5,056 nucleotides of DNA from Thermodesulfatator sp. (GCA_003978075.1 QOAM01000108.1:1-5056); one strand, 5' to 3'; numbered from the stretch's first letter, positions 1-4,855 are shown. The notes: generated by a model from the letters alone, not told the origin. Numbers and translations are program-made.

Positions 1-106
1 TATGTGCCAGGGCCAGCTCCCGAGCCTTCTCCAGGGTGAGGGGCCGGGCTGCCGCCACCCCCGCCCAACACAGCCCCATCCACAACACCCAAAAGATCCT
101 TCTCAT
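1..106 (-). CDS. TolC-family outer membrane efflux protein, N-terminal fragment
   Basis: Only the first 35 codons are in the window; the gene runs off the left edge. The fragment starts MRRIFWVLWMGLCWAGVAA and continues with PLTLEKARELALAH. Residues 1-20 form a Sec signal peptide: two arginines, a hydrophobic core, and a likely signal peptidase I site after an Ala-Ala-Ala stretch. The LTLEKARELALAH segment is the typical first helix of mature TolC-type proteins, which often begin LTLEEAlxLAlxxN. Family members form trimeric outer-membrane channels for type I secretion or RND/MFS efflux. The ATG is preceded by GGGGGAGACC, an acceptable ribosome binding site. The gene lies 59 bp downstream of a same-strand KptA-like gene, but a good promoter of its own lies between them. 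The name rests on the signal peptide plus one motif; substrate and partner pumps lie outside the window. Confidence 0.72.
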   Translation of the reverse strand, partial: MRRIFWVLWMGLCWAGVAAARPLTLEKARELALAH

Positions 107-116
107 GGTCTCCCCC

Positions 117-145
117 ACTATAAGGGCTCTCTTTTTGCCTGACAA
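117..145 (-). promoter_or_regulatory. Sigma-70 type promoter for the TolC-like gene
   Basis: On the minus strand a TTGTCA -35 box (145-140) and a TATAGT -10 box (122-117) are separated by exactly 17 bp. Each matches consensus at 5 of 6 positions. The predicted start near base 110 leaves only about four leader bases before the ATG at 106, so the ribosome-binding GGGGGAG would be mostly untranscribed. The mRNA may be nearly leaderless, or the box match may be fortuitous. A 6-bp inverted repeat, AGGGGA-CTTA-TCCCCT (145-160), abuts the -35 box and could be an operator. Confidence 0.5.
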
Positions 146-165
146 GGGGACTTATCCCCTGATCT

Positions 166-861
166 TCACCAATCTTTTACTTTCTTTTTCTTTCGCCCTT
201 CTTTCCAGGAAAGGCGCTTCTTTTTCCCGTGGGTGATCTTCCTCCAGGGGAGCTCACTTTCCGGAGACAGAGGCCTTAGAGGCTCGACTTCTTCGACCTT
301 GGGTTTGGGACCGTAGCGGGCGCGGAACTTTTCGTCCACCCGAGGGCCCCGCAGGGCCGAAGGGGGGAGCCAGGGAGAAAGGTAGAGTTTCTCGACAAAG
401 CGCAAGAAGACCGCTCCTTCCCGTTGGGCTAGGGAGGTATCCACCTCGATGAGGAGGGCCCCGCGCCGGCGGGCCAACCGCTGGGCCAGGTCCCTTTCGG
501 GACTCAGGAGGGCCGGCTGGGGGCTCCGCCAGCCCTCTTCCGTGACCCTTATCCAGGCCCGAGGCTTTACCGGAAGCCAGAGCTTGGAAGGGGGATCCTC
601 TACATAAGTTGGAGGGGGGTAGTGCCTTTCCCGGGCCCTTACCCTCCCGGCCTCAGGGAGATATTCCAGTCTTTCCTGGCCCAAGAAGAGGATGTTTTCT
701 AGCTCCTTTCGCCGGAGACCGCGGAAACCCTCAGTCTCGGCCAAGGCCTGATGGAGATCCTTGAGCTTTACGAAACCTTCCTGGTCGGGCAGGAGACCGA
801 ACTCATCCGGCCGCCAACCCAGGACATAGGAGATTACCTTGAGGAGGGCCTGCGTGCGCAT
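166..861 (-). CDS. KptA/Tpt1-like RNA 2'-phosphotransferase homologue with degenerate active site
   Basis: KptA/Tpt1 enzymes move a 2'-phosphate from RNA to NAD+. This 231-residue protein follows their layout. An N-terminal winged-helix lobe (about 8-80) has ISYVLGWRPDEFGL, EGFVKLKDL and GRVRARERH. A C-terminal ADP-ribosyltransferase-like lobe (about 93-172) has KLWLPV, TEEGW, ALLSPE, ARRRG, LIEVD and LYLSPWLPPSAL. Key residues are replaced: the family Arg-His after SYVL is Gly15-Trp16, the His-Gly-Thr motif is Leu96-Pro97-Val98, and the His of HLS is Leu118. The two conserved arginines, near Arg75 and Arg131-133, remain. A tail of about 60 residues ends in Lys/Arg-rich runs (GKKKR, GRKKKK) that KptA lacks and that suggests nucleic-acid binding. 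The ATG at 861 gives the usual start of the first helix; a TTG at 876 would add five residues. Fold assignment is fairly secure; the function is probably not standard KptA chemistry. Confidence 0.72.
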   Translation of the reverse strand: MRTQALLKVISYVLGWRPDEFGLLPDQEGFVKLKDLHQALAETEGFRGLRRKELENILFLGQERLEYLPEAGRVRARERHYPPPTYVEDPPSKLWLPVKPRAWIRVTEEGWRSPQPALLSPERDLAQRLARRRGALLIEVDTSLAQREGAVFLRFVEKLYLSPWLPPSALRGPRVDEKFRARYGPKPKVEEVEPLRPLSPESELPWRKITHGKKKRLSWKEGRKKKKVKDW

Positions 862-891
862 AAGTCTTGCCCCCAAATGTCCCCCAAAATC

Positions 892-949
892 AGCCCCCTA
901 ATTATACCTCCCCCTCTTCTTCCGCAATGCTTAATATTTAAAGGGGGCT
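892..949. repeat. Inverted repeat AGCCCCCT / AGGGGGCT in the divergent promoter region
   Basis: The 8-bp arm AGCCCCCT (892-899) is exactly complementary to AGGGGGCT (942-949), with 42 bp between them. The left arm covers the predicted start of the minus-strand KptA-like transcript. The right arm overlaps the -35 box of the sigma-factor promoter by one base. The placement would suit a shared operator pair, although G/C-rich arms of this length can arise by chance. Confidence 0.35.
901..927 (-). promoter_or_regulatory. Candidate promoter for the KptA-like gene
   Basis: A perfect TATAAT -10 box lies on the minus strand at 906-901. The best -35 match is TTGCGG (927-922) at a short 15-bp spacing; at 17 bp the hexamer is the poor CATTGC. 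Transcription would start near base 894 and give a leader of about 33 nt. The -10 box sits between runs of five G residues (914-910 and 898-894). Confidence 0.5.
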
Positions 950-977
950 TGTCAACGACCGAAAAGTCTGATATAAA
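949..977 (+). promoter_or_regulatory. Sigma-70 promoter for the sigma-factor operon
   Basis: TTGTCA (949-954) and TATAAA (972-977) are separated by 17 bp, and each matches consensus at 5 of 6 positions. The predicted start near 984 gives a leader of about 28 nt that contains the GGTGAG ribosome binding site (1001-1006), five bases before the ATG at 1012. The sigma-factor gene may therefore be read by its own product. The same CTTGTCA -35 context and 17-bp spacing recur before the TolC-like gene. Confidence 0.65.
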
Positions 978-1011
978 CTATAGGTTCATACCAGAGGGGT
1001 GGTGAGAGTTT

Positions 1012-2346
1012 ATGAGCAGCCGGAAGGAGTTGGAGAAAAAACTTCTGGAGATGGGTAAGGAGGGGGCCATTACCTACGAGGCCCTGAACGAGGTGCTCCC
1101 TGACAATTACGACGATCCGGAAAAGATTGAGGAGATCTTCGACTTCTTGTCCCGGAACAACATCGAGATCCTGGACGAAAAGCAGATCTACGAAAAGGAG
1201 GAGTGGGTAGAAAAGGAGGCCCAGAAGAAGATCCAGGAGCTGGCCACCCTTTCGGAATCTGAGCTCGAGCTGGCGGAGGAGCCGGAGCCGGTGGTGGAGT
1301 CCGAGGAGGTTACCAGTCTCTACCTCAAGGAGATGGGCAAATACCCCCTCCTTACCCCGGAGCGGGAGGCCGAGCTCTCCAAGATCATCCGGGAGGGCTT
1401 CTACGCCATCATTGAGGCCTTTGAGGGGTACCCGGAGGATCTCCCGGAGATCCAGGCCATGAAGGCCGAGATCGCCCTGTGGCGCAAACGTGACCCGGGG
1501 CTCAAGCCCAAGAAGAGCCTCCTCAACTTTTTGGTGAAGGAGGCCCGAGAGCTGGCGGAGAAGTATCCCGACCGGCCGGGTATTCAAGACCTGCACCGGT
1601 TGGTAGAGGAAAAGGCCCGGGAAATCGAGGCCGCTAAGGACGAGATGGTCAAGGCCAACCTGCGGCTGGTGGTCTCCATCGCCAAGCGTTATATCGGCCA
1701 AGGGCTCCCTCTTTCCGATCTTATTCAGGAGGGGAACTTGGGACTCATGCGGGCGGTCTTTCGCTTTGATTACCGCAAAGGGAACAAGTTCAGCACCTAC
1801 GCCTCCTGGTGGATCCGTCAGGCCATCACCCGGGCCATCCTGGACAAGACCCGCACCATCCGTCTCCCGGTGCACTTCCTCGAATTGCGCAGCCAGTTCT
1901 TTAAGGCCTTTTACGAGCTGGTCAAGGAACTGGGGCGGGAGCCTACCCCGGCGGAGCTCTCCCAGCGCACGGGGCTCCCCCAGGAAAAGATCCTGACCAT
2001 CTTTGAGGCCTCGCGGGAGCCGGTCTCTCTGGAACTGCCCATCGGCGACGAGGACAGCACCTTGGGAGACTTCATCGAAAACAAGGACAGCCCCTCCCCT
2101 TACGAGGAAGCCAAGGACCGCGATCTCTCGGAAAAGATCCGCCATCTTCTTTCCACCCTCTCGCCCCGGGAAGAGAAGATCATCCGTTTGCGCTTCGGCA
2201 TCGGAGAGGAGGGAGAGTACACCCTGGAGGAGATCGGCAAGCGCTTCGGGGTCTCCCGGGAGCGCATCCGGCAGATCGAAAAGAAGGCCCTTTCCCGGCT
2301 GCGGCAGATGACCGAAAAGGAAAATATCAAATACAAGGAGAAGTAA
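1012..2346 (+). CDS. rpoD: RNA polymerase sigma factor, RpoD/SigA (sigma-70) type
   Basis: This 444-residue protein directs RNA polymerase to -35/-10 promoters. A reduced region 1.1 (about 1-62) is followed by an acidic linker and region 1.2 (101-130, SLYLKEMGKYPLLTPERE). A helical non-conserved region of about 80 residues follows, against roughly 245 in E. coli. Region 2 (212-285) holds NLRLVVSIAKRY, DLIQEGNLGLMRAV and FSTYASWWIRQAITRAI; the aromatic melting residues and the Gln/Thr that read the -10 box are intact. Region 3 spans about 288-360, with PVSLELPIGDEDSTLGDF. Region 4 (372-433) carries the TLEEIGKRFGVSRERIRQIE helix-turn-helix with its -35-reading Arg-Glu-Arg. Region 1.1 points to group 1. 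VFRFDYRKGNKF (usually VDKFEYRRGYKF) and KTRTIRLPVHFLEL (usually QARTIRIPVHMIE) are slightly divergent, so a second, group-2-like paralogue is possible. It is not next to dnaG here. Confidence 0.9.
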   Translation: MSSRKELEKKLLEMGKEGAITYEALNEVLPDNYDDPEKIEEIFDFLSRNNIEILDEKQIYEKEEWVEKEAQKKIQELATLSESELELAEEPEPVVESEEVTSLYLKEMGKYPLLTPEREAELSKIIREGFYAIIEAFEGYPEDLPEIQAMKAEIALWRKRDPGLKPKKSLLNFLVKEARELAEKYPDRPGIQDLHRLVEEKAREIEAAKDEMVKANLRLVVSIAKRYIGQGLPLSDLIQEGNLGLMRAVFRFDYRKGNKFSTYASWWIRQAITRAILDKTRTIRLPVHFLELRSQFFKAFYELVKELGREPTPAELSQRTGLPQEKILTIFEASREPVSLELPIGDEDSTLGDFIENKDSPSPYEEAKDRDLSEKIRHLLSTLSPREEKIIRLRFGIGEEGEYTLEEIGKRFGVSRERIRQIEKKALSRLRQMTEKENIKYKEK

Positions 2347-2347
2347 A

Positions 2348-2857
2348 ATGGCTAAAAAGAGAATAGCGGTGGTGGGGGTGTGGCTGCTCTTGCTAGCGGC
2401 AAACGGGGCGTTTGCCCTCAATTATCAGGATTTTTACCCCTATTTCCCGGATATTCCGGGTTTTCAGGCGGAGAAGCCCTCGGGCGTTACCCTGAGCACC
2501 CCCTACGGAACCATGACCCAGGTCCAGCGGAGATACACCTCAGGCCCGGTGACCCTAGAGGCCCAGCTTATGGTAGGGAGCATGGCCCAGAGCGTCTGGT
2601 TCCCTCTGGTCATGCAATCTACCTACGACACACCGGAGGAGCGTCTTGAAACTACCAGGATAAAGGGGTTTCCGGCCAAGAGGCTTATTAACAAGAGGGA
2701 CCCGCGTGGGACCTTGACGGTGCTCCTTTCCCCCCAAGGGCAGACCCCGGTAGCCCTTTTTATCTTGAATTACGAAGGGATTTCTCCGGCCAAGGCTCAG
2801 GCCTACCTGGAAAAGTACTTCAAGCTCAAGGAGATAGCGGCCAAGGTCAGGCCTTGA
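2348..2857 (+). CDS. Small exported protein of unknown function, cotranscribed with the sigma factor
   Basis: The 169-residue product begins with a clear Sec signal peptide: MAKKR, a hydrophobic core VVGVWLLLLAA, and a likely cleavage after AFA at residue 23. The mature part of about 146 residues has no further membrane segment, so it should be periplasmic or extracellular. Visible marks are PYFPDIPGFQAEKPSG (31-46), an aromatic/basic strand QRRYTSG (60-66), TPEERLETTRIKGFPAKR (95-112), and a C-terminal TLTVLLSPQGQTPVALFILNYEG (122-144) followed by a helix. This resembles an uncharacterised exported family with an 'IPGW...PsG ... Y..G ... IkGfp' layout that I cannot name. There are no cysteines and no catalytic motif. 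An AAGGAG site inside the sigma-factor gene's last codons and a one-base gap after its stop make translation in the same operon likely. Confidence 0.8.
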   Translation: MAKKRIAVVGVWLLLLAANGAFALNYQDFYPYFPDIPGFQAEKPSGVTLSTPYGTMTQVQRRYTSGPVTLEAQLMVGSMAQSVWFPLVMQSTYDTPEERLETTRIKGFPAKRLINKRDPRGTLTVLLSPQGQTPVALFILNYEGISPAKAQAYLEKYFKLKEIAAKVRP

Positions 2858-2865
2858 GGGCCTGA
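2847..2865. terminator. Hairpin spanning both convergent stop codons
   Basis: TCAGGCC (2847-2853) pairs perfectly with GGCCTGA (2859-2865) around the 5-base loop TTGAG. The hairpin holds the TGA of both convergent genes, which overlap by 11 bp. It lacks a T-tract on either strand, so it is at best a weak bidirectional terminator or a 3'-end stabilising stem. Confidence 0.35.
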
Positions 2866-3461
2866 GCCAGATGGTGAAGCAACTCCCGGGGGTGGGTGTA
2901 AGTCTCCTGAGTGGCAGCGATCTCTCCCAGATCGTGCTCTCCCACCCGAAGCCCTTGAAGTCTCCGGGCCACCTCCGGGCCAGAGACCGGAAAGTGGAGT
3001 CCCTTAATCCGGGCTAGTACTTCCGCCGGCCAACCCACACCGAGGATTTTGGCCCCTTCTTCGATCAGGCTGGTAAACAAAAGAAGGGCCTCGCGCCCCT
3101 CTTTGATCTCCCGATAGGCCAGTTTGGCCAGCCCTCCCGCGGTATGGGCCTTGGGAGACTTCTCCTGGAGTTCACCTTCCAGCTTCATCATCACCAATTC
3201 CGGATCCGCCCGCAAAATGTTGCGCACGGTCTGACGGGTGAGCCCCAAAAAGGCCGCAATATCGTCTTCGGTCTTGAAGGCCTCTTCTGCCAGCACCACC
3301 GCGTAAGCGGCCTCCATGAGACTGGTCACCCAGGTGAGATTGCGCAGCTCGATGAGCTTGCGAGGTCCTCCCAAAATCTCTAGGGCTTTGAGAAACACCC
3401 TCAAGGCCTGCGCATCTAGGTCCCTTTCGCGAATCTCTTCCGCCCCAATGACGATAGGCAT
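2847..3461 (-). CDS. HTH protein with a 'near-KaiC' type regulatory domain
   Basis: The 204-residue soluble protein has no signal peptide or membrane segment. Residues 35-90, with LIELRNLTWVTSLMEAAYAV, EEAFKTEDDIAAFLGLTRQ and TVRNILRADPELV, look like the small 'probable regulatory domain' found beside KaiC-like ATPases (TIGR03879-like, from memory). Within it, residues 66-88 form a convincing helix-turn-helix: EDDIAAFLGLTRQTVRNILRA. Residues 100-150 (HTAGGLAKLAYREIKEGRE) and a C-terminal helical part end in HPRELLHHLAQALKA. AAGGAGGGGG precedes the ATG at good spacing. No KaiC-like ATPase is in the window; the gene is divergent from the ABC ATPase and could regulate it. DNA binding and a regulatory role are inferred from the HTH, and the ligand is unknown. 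Confidence 0.7.
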   Translation of the reverse strand: MPIVIGAEEIRERDLDAQALRVFLKALEILGGPRKLIELRNLTWVTSLMEAAYAVVLAEEAFKTEDDIAAFLGLTRQTVRNILRADPELVMMKLEGELQEKSPKAHTAGGLAKLAYREIKEGREALLLFTSLIEEGAKILGVGWPAEVLARIKGLHFPVSGPEVARRLQGLRVGEHDLGEIAATQETYTHPRELLHHLAQALKA

Positions 3462-3501
3462 CTTCCCCCTCCTTAAATCTTTTAGCGAACCTTAACGATT
3501 A

Positions 3502-3512
3502 CCTTGGCAAGG
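3502..3512. repeat. Short palindrome CCTTG-G-CAAGG, possible operator
   Basis: Perfect 5-bp arms flank one base in the divergent spacer, 41 bp upstream of the HTH gene's start. Its minus-strand reading contains TTGCCA, a possible -35 box, but no good -10 hexamer lies at standard spacing. Autoregulation by the HTH protein is speculative. Confidence 0.25.
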
Positions 3513-3547
3513 ACCGCCTTCCACTTTCCTGGGACATAAGATAAGCA

Positions 3548-3560
3548 TTTTTCGGAAAAA
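3548..3560. repeat. Palindrome TTTTTC-G-GAAAAA upstream of the ABC ATPase promoter
   Basis: Perfect 6-bp arms surround a single G. The site ends six bases before the proposed -35 box of the ATPase gene, a usual place for an activator or operator site. Its centre lies 47 bp from that of the CCTTGGCAAGG palindrome in the same spacer. Confidence 0.3.
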
Positions 3561-3566
3561 GGGGGA

Positions 3567-3595
3567 TTTACCCGGAAGTCTCAGGAAATAATAAT
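3567..3595 (+). promoter_or_regulatory. Candidate promoter of the ABC ATPase gene, giving a leaderless mRNA
   Basis: TTTACC (3567-3572, 4 of 6 matches) and AATAAT (3590-3595, 5 of 6) are 17 bp apart. Transcription would start at about 3602, one base before the ATG at 3603. This fits the absence of a properly spaced ribosome binding site: the only AAGG (3598-3601) is one base from the start codon. Confidence 0.4.
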
Positions 3596-3602
3596 GTAAG
3601 GT

Positions 3603-4661
3603 ATGGTCCAGCTGGAGTTGCGGAGTGTATCCAAGACCTATCTCCGCGGAAGGGTCACCGCTTTGCGGGATATTCATCTAGTCCTTCCCCGGGGGAAGTT
3701 TTTGGCGGTGCTGGGGCCCTCGGGGTGCGGCAAGAGCACGCTTTTGCGTCTGGTGGCCGGCTTAGAGGAGCCGGACCGGGGCGAAATCTTCCTCGCCGGA
3801 CGCCGGGTGAACGGCGTCCCTCCGGCCCGGCGCAACGTGGCCATGGTCTTTCAGAATTACGCCCTCTATCCGCACTTCACCGTCTATCAAAACATTGCCT
3901 TGAGCCTCAAGCTTCGGGGCTTTTCCCGGGGGGAGATAGAGCGGCGGGTACGGGAGGTGGCCCGCCTGCTGGGCCTAGAGGAGCTCCTTGAGCGTTATCC
4001 TCGGGAGCTTTCCGGGGGACAGCAGCAGCGCACCGCCCTGGCCCGAGCCCTGGTGCGGGAGCCGGAGGTCTTCCTCCTGGACGAGCCCCTGAGCAACCTC
4101 GACGCCCAGATCCGGGAGGAAACCCGCAGCGAACTGAAGCGCCTTTTTCGAGATCTCGGGGCCACGGTCCTCTATGTGACCCACGACCAGACCGAGGCCC
4201 TGAGCATGGCCGATCTGGTGGCGGTGATGGAAGGGGGAGAAATCCGCCAATTGGGCCCACCGGAAGAGATCTATCACCAACCCCGGCACCGCTTCGTGGC
4301 CTGCTTCGTGGGTCTTCCTCGGATCAACCTCTTGAAAGGGCGCCTGGAGGGCGGAGTCTTCGTCTCTGAAGACGGGGGCCTGCGTCTCCCCTTGGGTCTC
4401 TCTTGGGAGGGCCCGGTGGAGATCGGCCTACGCCCGGAGCATTTAAGGCCGGGAAAAGGGGCGTTAACTCTACAGGGCCAAGTGACCTTGGTAGAGTCTC
4501 TGGGCCCGCAGAAGGTCCTTTTTCTTAAGGTGGGCTCCTGCGAAATCCGCGCTCTCGTCCCCCAGGATTTTCCTATTTCACCCGGAAAGGTCCTGGAGTT
4601 TCACCTGGATCCCCGCAAGATCTATCTCTTCGATCCCCTCACCGGGAAGCGCCTTCCTTAG
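3603..4661 (+). CDS. ABC transporter ATP-binding protein, MalK/UgpC (CUT1 sugar-type) family
   Basis: This 352-residue ATPase would power an importer at the inner face of the membrane. The nucleotide-binding domain (about 1-235) is complete: LELRSVSKTY start, Walker A GPSGCGKST (38-46), Q-loop Gln84 in MVFQNYALYPHFTV, signature LSGGQQQR (136-143), Walker B VFLLDEP (156-162), D-loop SNLDAQ (164-169) and H-loop His194 in YVTHDQTEAL. A C-terminal TOBE-type domain (about 238-346) begins FVGLPRINLL, matching the family's FIGSPxMNL, and contains VEIGLRPEHL and YLFDPLTGKRL. Length and the TOBE domain place it with MalK/UgpC/MsmX ATPases for sugars, glycerol-phosphate or oligosaccharides; substrate cannot be read from it. 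No permease or binding-protein gene is adjacent, so it may be an orphan serving distant permeases. Its last 23 bp overlap the convergent CopZ-like gene. Confidence 0.93.
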   Translation: MVQLELRSVSKTYLRGRVTALRDIHLVLPRGKFLAVLGPSGCGKSTLLRLVAGLEEPDRGEIFLAGRRVNGVPPARRNVAMVFQNYALYPHFTVYQNIALSLKLRGFSRGEIERRVREVARLLGLEELLERYPRELSGGQQQRTALARALVREPEVFLLDEPLSNLDAQIREETRSELKRLFRDLGATVLYVTHDQTEALSMADLVAVMEGGEIRQLGPPEEIYHQPRHRFVACFVGLPRINLLKGRLEGGVFVSEDGGLRLPLGLSWEGPVEIGLRPEHLRPGKGALTLQGQVTLVESLGPQKVLFLKVGSCEIRALVPQDFPISPGKVLEFHLDPRKIYLFDPLTGKRLP

Positions 4662-4855
4662 CCACGATCTCCTCCAGCGCCTGCCGGAGGTCGGCTAAAC
4701 ATCACCGCCCCCGGGGATTCTTGTGGGTACAGTCGCAGGCCCCAGCCCTTTTGGCCGATAATCTTTTCCAAAATGGTGGAACGGCCGTTTTGCCGAAAAT
4801 CTTCCTCAAGATCCTCATAAGAGTAGCCGAAGCAATAACAGATGAGCCCAGACAT
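4639..4855 (-). CDS. CopZ-like [2Fe-2S] protein, probable selenoprotein with a frameshift in this sequence
   Basis: The protein starts at the ATG at 4855, after GGGGAGG at 5-base spacing. It reads MSGLICYCFGYSYEDLEEDF and then GRSTILEKIIGQK, matching the first part of the small [2Fe-2S] domain of CopZ copper chaperones. The frame then loses similarity and stops at 4658. The next frame carries the missing C-terminal half, AGACDCTHKNPRGR, so one extra base is present in or near AAAAGGG (4752-4746). NPRGR is followed by TGA (4704-4702), then CLADLRQALEEIVAKEGASR and a TGA at 4641-4639. In Archaeoglobus CopZ the equivalent stretch, as I recall it, is CVVTNPSGRCC, so TGA replaces the first Cys of the pair. 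Likely cluster ligands are Cys6, Cys8, the second Cys of CDC and the Cys after the TGA. The restored product would be about 71 residues. If TGA is only a stop, this is a pseudogene. Translation is probably coupled to the upstream gene, whose stop abuts the ATG. Confidence 0.68.
4671..4704 (-). promoter_or_regulatory. Candidate bacterial SECIS hairpin with its UGA codon
   Basis: Eleven bases after the in-frame UGA (4704-4702), CCUCCGGC (4690-4683) pairs with GCUGGAGG (4678-4671). The 8-bp stem includes one G-U pair and has a 4-base loop, AGGC. Bacterial SECIS elements are small hairpins just downstream of UGA, with a G in the first two loop positions and the loop about 16-37 nt away. Here G is the second loop base and the loop begins 19 nt after the UGA. 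The element is hypothetical; G/C-rich coding DNA often forms hairpins. Confidence 0.5.

Noticed and set aside
145..160. Rho-independent terminator at AGGGGACTTATCCCCT
   Set aside because: The stem has only six pairs, and neither strand has a T-tract directly after it. An operator or chance repeat is more likely.
36..236. Plus-strand 66-codon frame over the TolC start and KptA-like end
   Set aside because: It crosses two minus-strand genes and has no motif, so it is a shadow frame.
862..876. TTG start at 876 for the KptA-like protein
   Set aside because: It adds only five residues before MRTQALL. The ATG at 861 has a G5 run at usable spacing and matches where KptA proteins begin. The TTG start cannot be fully excluded.
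952..2421. Long open frame of 489 codons antisense to the sigma-factor gene
   Set aside because: It mirrors the sigma-factor codons. Its Leu/Gly/Pro-rich product has no recognisable motif, and the plus-strand frame is unmistakably sigma-70. GC-rich third positions often leave such antisense frames open.
3907..4289. Minus-strand frames of about 100 codons inside the ABC ATPase gene
   Set aside because: They are antisense to conserved ATPase motifs and show low-complexity Gly/Pro/Arg content or no motif.
4741..4755. Programmed ribosomal frameshift in the CopZ-like gene
   Set aside because: The shift needed is +1 (or -2). Neither CAA nor AAG re-pairs well in the new frame, and no in-frame stop or rare codon drives a slip. 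A homopolymer indel is simpler.
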